From Methanocella arvoryzae MRE50 (GTDB lineage: Archaea; Halobacteriota; Methanocellia; Methanocellales; Methanocellaceae): a stretch of 64,000 nt of DNA. A program made the translations under genes and the position numbers. Below, one piece after another: positions 45,268 to 54,278 of this stretch. The notes under the pieces are model-generated. The model worked only from the letters and a program-made list of their open reading frames with translations, was not told the origin of the DNA and made no database searches. The stretch spans positions 2,914,001 to 2,978,000 of the forward strand of contig NC_009464.1 of assembly GCF_000063445.1 (NCBI RefSeq), in the 5' to 3' direction. Positions within the stretch are counted from its first letter, which is position 1, and every line of letters begins with the position of its first letter.

Positions 45268-46458
45268 CTACCTCGTCATCGATCTTCTGAACACTGGTAT
45301 CGCAATCGCCAGCATGATGGCGCCGAAGACGACCAGGATGGCGATTTCGGGCAGGACGTCCATCACGCTCGCGTTCAGGATCATCACTTTGCGCATGGCG
45401 GTGACGGCGTAGGTCAGCGGCAGGAGGTTCGAGAGGGCCTGCATGAACCACGGCATCTGCTGAATGGGGAAGAACACGCCTGTCAGGAACATCATGGGGA
45501 ACTGCAGCACCGTCATGAGGATCATTGCCGTCTCCTCGTTGTTGGCGATAGAGGTCAGCAGGATGCCGAGCCCGATGAAGCTGAAAATGCCGAGCAAGAG
45601 CAGCCCGAACGCGAGGGGGATGCTGGTCAGCTGAATGTGCACGCCGAAGATCAGCATGGCGATGACCAGCACGATGATGCCCTGGATAAACCCTCTCACC
45701 GTCTGGGCGATGGTCTTGCCTACGATGATGGAGATGTCGTTGACCGGGGCGGCGAGGATGCCGTCGAAGGTGCCGATCTCCTTCTCATGGGAGATCGCCC
45801 TCGGGATACCTGTCATGGCGCCCATCATAACAATCATCATCAGCAGGCCGGGGGCGATGAAGTCGAAGTAGGTGAGGCTGCCTCCGACCGTGCCCTGCAC
45901 GTTTGCCTTATACGGGGCGATGACTGCGGCGGCCTCTTCGGCGGTCATGTTGGTCTGGGCGTTCATTGTCTGGACAGACATGGTCGCCTTCATGGAGCCA
46001 AGCATGCTGATGACCTGCGCACCCAGGCCCTGCATGACCATCGAGATCTGGGGAATGCTGTTGTCCGACACGATCAGGATCTCAGCCTGCTTCCCCAATG
46101 TCTGATTCTCGGCAAACCCTTGCGGCACAATAATGGCGCCGTATACCTGGCCCCGGGTGATCATGGTCCTGGCATCTGCTTCAGAGGCGACTTCAGTCAA
46201 TACCATGGAGCCAGATTTATTGTTCATGGCATGTAGCTGAGCCATGAACATCCGGCTGGCCTGGCTGTCGTCCAGATCGACAACCGCCACAGGTATGTTC
46301 GTGTATGAGTCGCCGGTCGGGAATATGAAGCCGGTCATGATCAGCATGAAGAACGGCATCAGGAACAGGAACAAGAGCCCTATCCTGTTGCGGGCGAACT
46401 CCAGGAGGTCTTTGACCGCGATGCGGTAGCTGTCCTGTAACGCTTTGATGATGGCCAT
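45268..46458 (-). CDS. ABC-2 type transporter permease
   Basis: A 396-residue membrane protein of the DrrB/YhhJ-like exporter type. One membrane helix near residues 27-47, a large exported domain (about 50-215) with a coiled Met/Gln-rich portion, then five or six helices to the C-terminus with the conserved PRAISHEKEIGTFDGILAAP loop. It is the membrane partner of the ATPase gene 4 bp upstream. Exported substrate unknown. Confidence 0.88.
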   Translation of the reverse strand: MAIIKALQDSYRIAVKDLLEFARNRIGLLFLFLMPFFMLIMTGFIFPTGDSYTNIPVAVVDLDDSQASRMFMAQLHAMNNKSGSMVLTEVASEADARTMITRGQVYGAIIVPQGFAENQTLGKQAEILIVSDNSIPQISMVMQGLGAQVISMLGSMKATMSVQTMNAQTNMTAEEAAAVIAPYKANVQGTVGGSLTYFDFIAPGLLMMIVMMGAMTGIPRAISHEKEIGTFDGILAAPVNDISIIVGKTIAQTVRGFIQGIIVLVIAMLIFGVHIQLTSIPLAFGLLLLGIFSFIGLGILLTSIANNEETAMILMTVLQFPMMFLTGVFFPIQQMPWFMQALSNLLPLTYAVTAMRKVMILNASVMDVLPEIAILVVFGAIMLAIAIPVFRRSMTR

Positions 46459-46462
46459 GATC

Positions 46463-47479
46463 TCACCTCACCCTCGCCTTAGGTGCACGCGGGCCGTGAC
46501 GGTGCCTGGCGGTCGCTTTTTCGTTCGCCTGGTCCCGCATCTCCTTGCCGGTCACGGACAGGAACACGTCCTCGAGCGTAGGCTCGGTCGTATTAAAGGC
46601 GGCAATGTTACCGCCGTTAGCCCTGATAGTGTCGATGATCCTGTCAAGACCGTCGCTGCCTCTGGCGCTAATCTTGAGATCGTAGGCATCCGGCTGGGCG
46701 ATGGCTGCGACACAGTCCAGAGCCTTGATCTTCTCGATCATGACTGGCGTCAGGTTGGATATCCTCGCGTTGAACATGGTCAGATCGTTGCCCTTCACCA
46801 GCTTCTTCAGCTCGTGCGGGGTATCGAGAGCGATAATCTTCCCGTGATCGATAATGGCTATCCGGTTGCTGAGCGCCTCCGCTTCGACCATGGCGTGAGT
46901 GGTGAGAATTACCGTGGTACCGTTCCTGTTGATGTCCCGGATGAGCTCCCGGATGGATAGCGTGGTCTGGGGGTCGAGGCCGAGGGTGGGCTCGTCCATG
47001 AATATTATCTTCGGCTCCGTGAGCAGCGCCCGAACAACGTTAATGCGCTGGCGCATGCCAGTGGAGTACTTCTTGATCTGGGTGTTCTTCCACTCGGTCA
47101 TGTTGACCAGCTTCAGCAGCTCGTCGATCCTGGCCTCTATCTTCTGCTTCGGCATGGCGTACAGGTTGCCGAAAAAGCGCAAATTCTCGGCGGCGGTGAG
47201 CTGCTCGTACATGATCATCTTCTCCGAGACCAGGCCGATGCTCTCCCTGACCTTGACCGCCTCCTTAACCAGATCGTAGCCGTTCACTAAAGCATCGCCA
47301 GACGTCGGCCTGGCCAGCGTGCATAGCATCCTGATTGTCGTGCTCTTCCCGGCGCCGTTAGGCCCGAGAAAGCCGAAAATTTCTCTCTCATTAACGTTGA
47401 ATGAAATGTTGTCGACCGCGGTGAAATCGCCGAACTTCTTGGTCAGGCCCTTCACTTCGATCGCGTTATTGCCCGTCAT
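46463..47479 (-). CDS. ABC transporter ATP-binding protein (DrrA-like)
   Basis: A 338-residue ATPase. Walker A GPNGAGKST, Q-loop LVSEKM, signature STGMRQRI, Walker B IIFMDEPTLGLDP, H-loop TTHAM. It has a DrrA-type C-terminal domain and a charged tail with Arg/His. It starts inside the end of the PadR gene (14-bp overlap) and is followed 4 bp later by the permease, giving a regulator-ATPase-permease operon. Confidence 0.92.
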   Translation of the reverse strand: MTGNNAIEVKGLTKKFGDFTAVDNISFNVNEREIFGFLGPNGAGKSTTIRMLCTLARPTSGDALVNGYDLVKEAVKVRESIGLVSEKMIMYEQLTAAENLRFFGNLYAMPKQKIEARIDELLKLVNMTEWKNTQIKKYSTGMRQRINVVRALLTEPKIIFMDEPTLGLDPQTTLSIRELIRDINRNGTTVILTTHAMVEAEALSNRIAIIDHGKIIALDTPHELKKLVKGNDLTMFNARISNLTPVMIEKIKALDCVAAIAQPDAYDLKISARGSDGLDRIIDTIRANGGNIAAFNTTEPTLEDVFLSVTGKEMRDQANEKATARHRHGPRAPKARVR

Positions 47480-47813
47480 GATTTTCCTCCAGGACGTCGC
47501 CGAAGAAAGCGTTCAACTCCTGTATCCACTGCTGTCTCCTCGCGTGTATCTGATCCAGGGCGCCCACGCCCTTTTCAGTGATCGAATAGACCTTCTTACG
47601 ATCTACTTCCTCACACTGAATGTAGCCCCTCTTCTCCAGGAAATCCAGGGCCGGATAAACAGATCCCGGGCTGGGAGCCCAGCCACCGTGAGTCTTCTTT
47701 CCTATCTCTTGAATGATCTCATAGCCATGGGATGGCCGCTCTTGAACTATGTGCAGGAGCATAACCTTCAGGAACCCCTTGCGCATTTCATTGTTCAATA
47801 CATCATCGTGCAT
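47466..47813 (-). CDS. PadR-family transcriptional regulator
   Basis: A 115-residue winged-helix protein. Typical features are HGYEIIQEIGKKTHGGWAPSPGSVYPALDFLEKRGYI and a C-terminal dimerisation helix. PadR regulators repress multidrug or detoxification genes and often their own operon. Here it is the first gene of the exporter operon and its promoter holds a symmetrical repeat array (47825-47874), so autorepression relieved by an exported compound is likely. Confidence 0.92.
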   Translation of the reverse strand: MHDDVLNNEMRKGFLKVMLLHIVQERPSHGYEIIQEIGKKTHGGWAPSPGSVYPALDFLEKRGYIQCEEVDRKKVYSITEKGVGALDQIHARRQQWIQELNAFFGDVLEENHDGQ

Positions 47814-47824
47814 GTATCAATCTC

Positions 47825-47886
47825 CGATATATCGAGTTCCGATATACCTTGCGATATATCGAATACCGATATAGAATATAAAGTTA
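47825..47886 (-). promoter_or_regulatory. PadR operator array and promoter of the exporter operon
   Basis: CGATATATCG (perfect 10-bp palindrome) occurs at 47825-47834 and 47852-47861; CGATATAC and CGATATAG half-forms begin at 47841 and 47867. The unit CGATATATCG-A-N3/4-CCGATATA is thus repeated with a 27-bp period. On the minus strand a TATA-like CTTTATATTC lies at 47874-47884, just upstream of the array, so bound protein would cover the transcript start. The four sites together are consistent with PadR dimers. Confidence 0.65.
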
Positions 47887-48083
47887 ATGGTTACTGTCGA
47901 TGGAAAAGGGGTGCCTGGATATCGTGGAGCAGTATTCTGGGGAGGTCGTTGAGGTTGGGGACTCAAGCATAAAATGCTGTATTTAAGAGAAACCTCCGTC
48001 TCGGCCACTGCGCAGTAATCGTGTATCGAGCCTTAACGCTCTCATGCCAGAACGGTGAGATTCGCGCTCACTATCCTTCTGGT
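47887..48083. other. Gap between PadR promoter and sensor kinase end
   Basis: No gene, RNA or repeat seen. Small frames here overlap each other on both strands and look like chance. Confidence 0.4.
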
Positions 48084-49676
48084 TTACGCTCTCTGCAGCT
48101 GCACGACGAATACGCTGCCCTGTGTATAATCTCCCGGCACCCGGTCTTCGACCCATATTCTTCCGCCGAGCTTGTTGACGATCATGTTGACCATGGACAT
48201 GCCGATGCCAGAGCCCTTGGTGGTCTGGCCGATGCGCTCGAATATGGCGCGGCGCCGGTCTTCCGGTATTCCCCTGCCTCGGTCGGTGATGCGTATGGTC
48301 CAGTAAGCCGGGGCTTCCCTGGTGTCGGCGGGCTCTGCGACATCGATGTCGATCACCTTCTGCGGGTGCTGATCGTACTTGACGGCGTTCTCCAGGATGT
48401 GGCGGAATATTTCGTGAATGTACTGGTTGGCCATGACCTTGCCCTCCGCCGGCAGGCGGGCGTTGATCTGGACAGTCTGGCCGGGATGAGCCTTGATCGT
48501 GTGATCGATGTCCTCCTGCAGCACCTTGCGCAGGTCGGTCGGAACGATGTTCTCGTGGCCGCTCTCGATGACTGTGCGGGCCGTCCGCACGTTTTCGATC
48601 AGGCGGTTACTGCCGACGACGCCTGTCAGCGCCTTGGCCAGGTACTGCCGCTCTTCCTCGTTCAGGTTCTCCGACAGCTCCAGCATCTCTAAATAACCCA
48701 TAGAGACCTGGTTGAAGTTCCTGATGTCGTGGCTCATCAGGTTGATGAAAAAGTCGTCGTACTTGCGGGCCTGCTGGACTTCTGCCAACGCCTTTTGCCG
48801 GCCTGTCACGTCTGTAATGGTCACTACGGCGCCGCTGACGTGCCTGTGGGAGGCCAGCGGTGTCACTGTCATATCGTAATACGCCTCTGTCTCCGGCGAC
48901 GCCTGGTAGCCCGCCGCTACGGCCATCCTGCGGCCTGACAGGGACTCGATCACGGCTCTGACCAGCGGATGGTCCTGCCCCAGCACCTCGATGCTCTTCA
49001 GCTCCCGGGGATCGAAGCCGAGCCGGGAGTAGACGAATTCAGCTCCCGAGCGGTTATAGTATACGACGTTGAGGTGCTCGTCCACGCCGATGATGCCCGT
49101 GGGCACCGAGTCGATGACCTCCCGGTCAGACAGGCAGGCGATCGTCCCGGGCTCTTCCTCCCTGTACGTCTCCACTCTGCCGAGCACCTTTCCCGCCTCG
49201 TCGTAGATCGGGTACGCCCTCAGGTGGATGATCATGTGCCTGTCAGCGAGCTCCCATTCAGCCTCTCCCTTATCTGACGGCGACGCAATCATCGCGGTAA
49301 GGTTCTCCTTGAAAAGCCGGGGATCCTTGAAGTGCCTCGCCTGCGCATCCAGGATCGCTATACGGTCCTGACCGACAATGCTCCCGGAGCCGGGCAGGTA
49401 CTGAGCATAAAACGCCTTGCTGGCCCACTGAATACGGCCGTCACTGTCCGTTATCAGCACAGCCTCGCCCAGGCTGTCCAGAGCATTCCTCATCATCGAC
49501 AGCATATCCGGCTGATTTTCTTCCCTGGCGTCCGCCGGCCTTGAAGCTGTGCCCTGCATTCCAGGCGCACCTGCAGCAAGCCTTCCCGGACCCTGATTTC
49601 CACTTCCATCTGGCACTTCGATCACCGGTGATATAGAATGTATGGCATCATTTGTTTTTATATTTTGTTTATGCAT
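48084..49676 (-). CDS. PAS-domain sensor histidine kinase
   Basis: A 530-residue soluble kinase. A disordered N-terminus (1-60) precedes PAS domains (about 65-190 and 195-310). The dimerisation helix has NLMSHDIRNFNQVSMGYLEM (phospho-His in LMSHDIR), and the HATPase domain has HILENAVKYD (N box), ITDRGRGIP (G1) and GSGIGMSMVNMIV (G2). The histidine region is similar to the orphan DHp protein at 32964. No response regulator in the window. ATG start. Confidence 0.9.
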   Translation of the reverse strand: MHKQNIKTNDAIHSISPVIEVPDGSGNQGPGRLAAGAPGMQGTASRPADAREENQPDMLSMMRNALDSLGEAVLITDSDGRIQWASKAFYAQYLPGSGSIVGQDRIAILDAQARHFKDPRLFKENLTAMIASPSDKGEAEWELADRHMIIHLRAYPIYDEAGKVLGRVETYREEEPGTIACLSDREVIDSVPTGIIGVDEHLNVVYYNRSGAEFVYSRLGFDPRELKSIEVLGQDHPLVRAVIESLSGRRMAVAAGYQASPETEAYYDMTVTPLASHRHVSGAVVTITDVTGRQKALAEVQQARKYDDFFINLMSHDIRNFNQVSMGYLEMLELSENLNEEERQYLAKALTGVVGSNRLIENVRTARTVIESGHENIVPTDLRKVLQEDIDHTIKAHPGQTVQINARLPAEGKVMANQYIHEIFRHILENAVKYDQHPQKVIDIDVAEPADTREAPAYWTIRITDRGRGIPEDRRRAIFERIGQTTKGSGIGMSMVNMIVNKLGGRIWVEDRVPGDYTQGSVFVVQLQRA

Positions 49677-49764
49677 AGATAGGAGCTAATAAATTGAATA
49701 TGCTGAATACGCTGAAAGCTCTTACTTTACGGGCTAAAAAAGGAAAAGTTTTTACTCTCGTTCT

Positions 49765-49795
<31 letters not shown>

Positions 49796-49802
49796 GGTGT
49801 GG

Positions 49803-50222
49803 TCAGCACCATCCTCCATACCCGCCGAAGGGCAGTCCTGCAAAAGGTAGTCCTGCGAAGGGCAGTCCGCCCGCATAGGCTGTCCCGACGTTGACGTACG
49901 GGTAGCCGATGGCGTCCGTCTCTTCGCTGTGGTAGAAGCTGGTGCTTTCGGCGTACATGGACCTTTCCGAGACCTGGGAGATCGTCGGGAAAGCCCCGAG
50001 GCCGTAGAGGCCGGCGGCACCGAAGTCGATGTTTATAGCTTCGTTCTCGATCTGGCTCAGGATGTCCCGGTTGAACGAGGTGACTTCAGCGTTGTGGAAG
50101 ATCTGCGGGAAGCCGAACGACGTTGCTGTAAGCTGCGCATGGGCGGCCGGCAGGCCAAGCGCTGATATTGCTAAAAGCGCTGTTGCTAACAAAATACCTA
50201 ATTTGTAGACAGTTTTCACCAT
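49803..50222 (-). CDS. Small secreted protein with Gly-Leu-Pro-Phe tail repeats
   Basis: A 139-residue exported protein. It has a signal peptide with probable cleavage after AHA (MVKTVYKLG ... LPAAHA). The mature part is soluble and ends in three copies of GLPF(A/G)G followed by GYGGWC. No family recognised. It is the second small Gly/Phe-rich secreted protein in the window (see 63317). The 3' end is near the CAGCGGT tandem array. Possibly a surface or wall-associated structural protein. Confidence 0.65.
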   Translation of the reverse strand: MVKTVYKLGILLATALLAISALGLPAAHAQLTATSFGFPQIFHNAEVTSFNRDILSQIENEAINIDFGAAGLYGLGAFPTISQVSERSMYAESTSFYHSEETDAIGYPYVNVGTAYAGGLPFAGLPFAGLPFGGYGGWC

Positions 50223-50416
50223 CCATCCCCCTTTAACTGTCAGATATTGCTGGCGCGGACTAAAAAGTGGTGGAGGAATTGGGCGGATAGTATTAGGGTA
50301 CGGTTGTAACTATGGCAGGTTCGATAGCCGAAGCTGGGGAGGGGTGACGTAGCGAGAAAACTTTCAAACCGGATAACGGGAAGCTTAATGTAGTTAAAAA
50401 GTAATTGACTACACGC

Positions 50417-51355
50417 ATGCAGGTGACTCTTGCGAACCAACAGCTTGCCAGTGCGAAGCCTTTCTTAAAATGGGCTGGCGGCAAGACGCAGTTACTAGAT
50501 GAGCTCGGCAAAAGGCTGCCTGCTAATATTATAGAGAAAGGTGTCATCGATCGCTATATAGAGCCATTTGTCGGCGGAGGCGCGATGTTCTTTTACCTGA
50601 AGGGCAGATTCGAGGTAAAAGAAGCATTTCTTTACGATATTAATCCAGAGCTGGTCCTGGGGTATAAAACCATACAGAAGAGCCCGCAAAAACTGATTTC
50701 CCGACTTAAAGAGCTTGAGGATGAATACCTGTCAAAGGCAGAGCAGCAAAGGCAAGAGATGTTCTACTCGATTCGCAGCTCATATAATTCTCAGGCTGAA
50801 ACTTTCAATTATAAAAAATACTCGGCCGCCTGGGTTGACCGGGTAGCGTATATGATCTTTTTAAACAAGACCTGCTATAACGGCCTTTTCAGGCAAAACA
50901 GCAAAGGCGGGTTTAACGTGCCTTTTGGCCGCTATAAAAATCCGTCTATTTGCGGTGCTGAAAACATTTTAGCGGTCAGCCATGCCCTCAAAAATACCCG
51001 AATAGAGCTGGGTGATTTCATAAAATCTGCAGCTCACATAGAAGCCGGTACACTGGTTTATCTCGATCCCCCCTACAGGCCTATTAGCACTACGTCAAGC
51101 TTTACGAGCTATGCAAAAGATGGGTTCGACGATGATGATCAGCGCCGGCTGGCAAAATATTTCCGCGAAATGGATGAGAAAAAGGCATTCCTCATGCTCA
51201 GCAATTCAGATCCTAAAAACGAGAATCCGTCTGATGACTTCTTTGAGCAGCTGTACGCTGGCTATCGTATTGATCGAGCACTGGCCAGCCGTATGATTAA
51301 TTGTGATGCAAAGAAGAGAGGCCATATTTACGAGTTAATCATCACAAACTACTGA
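50417..51355 (+). CDS. dam: DNA adenine methyltransferase (Dam/DpnM-type, D12 class)
   Basis: About 312 residues. Class alpha N6-adenine methylase motifs: FLKWAGGKTQLL (SAM binding, near residue 16), FVGGGAMFFYL, YDINPEL, and catalytic DPPY in VYLDPPYRPIS. Family members mostly modify GATC or similar sites. The ORF extends to TTG 50405, but ATG 50417 is the first good start. The gene is more AT-rich than the core genes. A restriction endonuclease gene follows after 70 bp. Confidence 0.85.
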   Translation: MQVTLANQQLASAKPFLKWAGGKTQLLDELGKRLPANIIEKGVIDRYIEPFVGGGAMFFYLKGRFEVKEAFLYDINPELVLGYKTIQKSPQKLISRLKELEDEYLSKAEQQRQEMFYSIRSSYNSQAETFNYKKYSAAWVDRVAYMIFLNKTCYNGLFRQNSKGGFNVPFGRYKNPSICGAENILAVSHALKNTRIELGDFIKSAAHIEAGTLVYLDPPYRPISTTSSFTSYAKDGFDDDDQRRLAKYFREMDEKKAFLMLSNSDPKNENPSDDFFEQLYAGYRIDRALASRMINCDAKKRGHIYELIITNY

Positions 51356-51425
51356 GTCCCGATAATAAAAACGATTTTAAATTAGTAGCAAGATTATTAA
51401 TTGCAATCAATTCAGGAGTAGTCGT

Positions 51426-52724
51426 ATGTCTTTAAATGATGAATCCTGGGACAAGATCTTCCAGCGCGGAGGCTATCTTGAAATGATCGAGAAAGACGGA
51501 TATTTCACGATATCTCCCGATGAGCTGAAAAAGCTCAGCGATAACAGAGAACCGAGACTGCTGGCAAAGATCGACAATAGCAGATCAAGGCCAGATATAT
51601 TTGAAAAATACGGTCTATCGATTCTGTCGATCAGGAATGATCTGTACCTTATTTTTAAAGACATAGACTCCCGATCCTTTTTCCAGCTCGATAAGCTCTA
51701 CAATGAGACAGCGACTGAAGAATATTCACCGGCCCGCGATTTAAGTATGTTCCAGAGCCTGAGCCTAAGCGAGATTTCCTCTGAATCTCAGGCAATCGAC
51801 TTCGCATATCTCGTATCGTTGATCAGGCGATTCACAGGCGAAGATGAACTGTATCTTACAATACGTGGGAGACTACGTTCAGAAAATTTCGGCTTTACAA
51901 TCCCTCCCCGGAATCACCCGGTCGAGGTTTCAGGTGTCCAGATCGAAGTTGATGCGGGTTTTGAAAGTCCAGACCGTATTTACATCTTAGAAGCAAAAAT
52001 GGGTAGAGTTGCTGATTTTAATATTCGACAACTATACTATCCTTACCGCGACTGGTCGCTGAAAACTTCAAAGGAAATAGTTCCGATCTTATTCATATAC
52101 ACGAACGGGCTTTTCTACTTTTTCGAGTTTGCATTCAGCGATGATGGCCAGTACGGCAATCTGAAGCTCATAAAAAGCAAATGTTATACTATCAACGAAG
52201 GGAAAAAATTATCAGTGGATTTCAAGATGCTCGTCGAGTCGCCCGTCGGAGACGAGCCGGACGATGTACCTTATCCTCAGGCCAATGATCTCGATAAGGT
52301 GATCGATATCGTAACAAACAACAAGGCTGGACTGACCACTAAACGCGCTATTGCCGAATTTTTCGATTTCGAGGAGCGGCAGGGCGACTATTATGCTAAT
52401 GCAGCGATCTATCTCGGACTATTAAAGAGGAAACCTAACTCTACCGAGTTTGTTACAACCCGGGAGGGTCAGGGTATCTCAAACTCTGAAAACCGAAGAA
52501 ACCGTAATCGGACCTTATTGCAGCAAATGGCAAAGAGGCCTACTTTCCATGAGATCATGCGCCATGCGTATGATAATAAGATCAAGATCGAGGATGTCAG
52601 CCCTGATTTTATTGCCAGTGTGATAAAAAAGTATTACGATATCAATGATAACACTGCAAGAAGGCGATCTTCCACGGTTCTGAGCTGGTTAAGGTGGATA
52701 AGTGAAAATGTAGAATTCATATGA
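51426..52724 (+). CDS. Type II restriction endonuclease-like protein (PD-(D/E)XK)
   Basis: A 432-residue protein. A PD-(D/E)XK-like core lies in GVQIEVDAGFESPDRIYILEAKMG (Asp near residue 175, E-x-K near 188-190). N-terminal domain (1-110) and C-terminal winged-helix-like region (about 285-432: KRAIAEFFDFEERQGDYYANAAIYLGLL, TRREGQ-like region, SSTVLSWLRWI) match a known family of archaeal type II restriction enzymes. It is coupled to the Dam-type methylase 70 bp upstream. The region is AT-rich compared with the flanking genes, which suggests transfer. Recognition site unknown. Confidence 0.75.
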   Translation: MSLNDESWDKIFQRGGYLEMIEKDGYFTISPDELKKLSDNREPRLLAKIDNSRSRPDIFEKYGLSILSIRNDLYLIFKDIDSRSFFQLDKLYNETATEEYSPARDLSMFQSLSLSEISSESQAIDFAYLVSLIRRFTGEDELYLTIRGRLRSENFGFTIPPRNHPVEVSGVQIEVDAGFESPDRIYILEAKMGRVADFNIRQLYYPYRDWSLKTSKEIVPILFIYTNGLFYFFEFAFSDDGQYGNLKLIKSKCYTINEGKKLSVDFKMLVESPVGDEPDDVPYPQANDLDKVIDIVTNNKAGLTTKRAIAEFFDFEERQGDYYANAAIYLGLLKRKPNSTEFVTTREGQGISNSENRRNRNRTLLQQMAKRPTFHEIMRHAYDNKIKIEDVSPDFIASVIKKYYDINDNTARRRSSTVLSWLRWISENVEFI

Positions 52725-53141
52725 ATGATAAATCAGCCCCAGAGTGACATCATGACTGTACTCATGGGCATGAATGAAACGGACACAGCCAAGTCAATGA
52801 TGGTAACCGGCAGTATAGACCGGGTGTTAAGCCGGGGAACTCACACTGTTTTCGCCCCAGGCGAAACGGTTATTCGAGAGATGGACGCTGATCGTGAGCA
52901 GATAAGCGCTCTGACGAACTACATGCATACCGCTAACCAAACTATGCAGGGCTTTATCACTGATAGCATGGTCATGCCCGCCGACATGGCCCGTGGTAAG
53001 ACGATTACCATGCTGAACGGCAAGACGCTTTCCGCCAGCAGCAAAGATGGCACACTGATGCTTGACGGGGCCAGGATCACCCGGGCTATACAGGCTACCA
53101 ACGGCATGATCTACGTGATCGACTCCATACCAGGCCAATGA
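52725..53141 (+). CDS. Fasciclin-domain protein lacking a signal peptide (probable displaced fragment)
   Basis: A 138-residue Fas1 domain: SDIMTVLMGMNETDTAKSMM, TVFAPGETVIREM, ALTNYMHTANQTMQGFITDSMVMPADMARGKTITMLNGKTL and ITRAIQATNGMIYVIDSIPG. It matches the fasciclin proteins at 53718 and 54658 from their domain start to their end, but the signal peptide present in both is missing. Its ATG follows the restriction enzyme stop directly. It would therefore be made inside the cell, or not at all. The R-M genes probably entered the 5' part of this gene and removed its start and promoter. Confidence 0.7.
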   Translation: MINQPQSDIMTVLMGMNETDTAKSMMVTGSIDRVLSRGTHTVFAPGETVIREMDADREQISALTNYMHTANQTMQGFITDSMVMPADMARGKTITMLNGKTLSASSKDGTLMLDGARITRAIQATNGMIYVIDSIPGQ

Positions 53142-53717
53142 TAAGAGAATTGGAAGTTGGCCCTATATATGTCGAGAATACCGCCAAGCTCGCCAAGAGG
53201 CCAAGCTCGCCAAGATACACATTTTCATGGAACTTCAAGGAGCCGGGCACGCCAAGGGCTTTTCGATCAGAAATAACACGAATAAGTGTATATAGCTTGG
53301 CGGGCTTGGCACCTTGGCGTTCCATGAAAAATTAGCTCTTGGCGGGCTTGGCTTCTTGGCGGGCTTGGCGGTGTTTTCGACCTACTCAGGGCCAACTTTC
53401 AATTTTTCATAGCCCCTACCTGAATATCTCATTTTTCATAAGGCGAGTGCTTGGCGGTATTTTCAACCATAGCAGGGCAAACGTTAAATTTTTCATACCC
53501 CTACTAAAAAATACACTTTTCATCCATGAGTCTTAGTGCTACCCACGAGAGCCATAGCAAGGGCAGAGCATTCGGCATATGGGCAACCACAAGCACCACA
53601 TCATAGGGGCTTCAAGTTCCTCCGGATTGTTTTAATCCCGCTACTCTGGGCAAACTCGGCTTTAATCCGTTAAGAATTTTTAACCATAGTAAAGTCAACC
53701 TCTTTTCGGTGATATGG
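53142..53717. other. 575-bp gap between the truncated and the second fasciclin gene
   Basis: It holds the family IV element to about 53510. The rest (53511-53690) is unique and without genes. A likely promoter for the second fasciclin gene, GGCTTTAATCC at about 53659-53669, precedes the ribosome site GGTGAT at 53708-53713. Confidence 0.5.
53153..53510. mobile_element. MITE-like element, family IV copy A ('CTTGGCGGG' word arrays)
   Basis: Left arm 53153-53215: a TTGGCCCTATAT-type end and CGCCAAG/GCTCGCCAAG words. Right arm 53295-53402: CTTGGCGGGCTTGGC words and TTCGACC, then AGGGCCAACTTTCAA, which is the complement of the left end. About 80 bp without genes lie between. A second partial right end (GCTTGGCGGTATTTTC) lies at 53450-53466 and AT-rich spacers run to 53510. 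From 53311 on, the right side is almost identical to that of copy B (56018-56195). Confidence 0.72.
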
Positions 53718-54278
53718 ATGGTTGGAATTCGAAAAATAGTAGTTATACTGGCGCTTGCCGCAATCCTGGCAGCCTTATCGGCACCGGCGGCCGCGCAGGG
53801 AGCCGCTATGCAGACTACGCAGCAGAGCAAGATGCAAATGGAGACATCAGGCAAAAATGTGATAGATACTCTGTCCGGCATGCCCGACGTGAGCATGGCT
53901 GCTTCTATGCTGAAGTCTTCGGAGAAGGAAATGAAGTGGGCAGGCTCACTTCACACGCTGTTCATCCCTACTGACGCTGCCTTGAGTAAAATGGGTATGG
54001 ATCAGGACAGGCTTAATAAGGTGATGTCCGACCGTGTTGTGGCTGGCAGGGCGATGCAGGGCTTCATGTCACTTGGCGAGGTGAAGCCGTCCGATATGAC
54101 TGACGGCAAGACGCTGAGCATGGTGAGCGGCAACAAGGTGACTATCCGGAACGTGGACGGCCAGCTCTCGGTGGACGGCGCGAAGATCACGAAGGCGATT
54201 AAGACCACCAACGGCATGATCTACATAATCGACTCCGTGCCGCCGTCGATGGTGACCATGGGATTCATGAGCCGGTAA
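53718..54278 (+). CDS. Exported fasciclin-domain protein
   Basis: About 186 residues. A signal peptide (VGIRKIVVILALAAILAALSAPAAAQ) is followed by a Gln/Met-rich linker and one Fas1 domain (residues 45-180; TLFIPTDAALSKMGM and TTNGMIYIIDSVPPSM at its conserved ends). Fas1 domains mediate cell adhesion and matrix contacts. The start is ATG 53718 with GGTGAT (53708-53713), by comparison with the paralogue at 54658, which has GGTGATAGG before its ATG. A terminator lies right after the gene. Confidence 0.82.
   Translation: MVGIRKIVVILALAAILAALSAPAAAQGAAMQTTQQSKMQMETSGKNVIDTLSGMPDVSMAASMLKSSEKEMKWAGSLHTLFIPTDAALSKMGMDQDRLNKVMSDRVVAGRAMQGFMSLGEVKPSDMTDGKTLSMVSGNKVTIRNVDGQLSVDGAKITKAIKTTNGMIYIIDSVPPSMVTMGFMSR

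Noticed and set aside
53180-53400. Possible CRISPR array
   Set aside because: The repeated words are 9-10 bp, degenerate, and appear in both orientations. There are no uniform repeats and spacers, and no cas genes are nearby.
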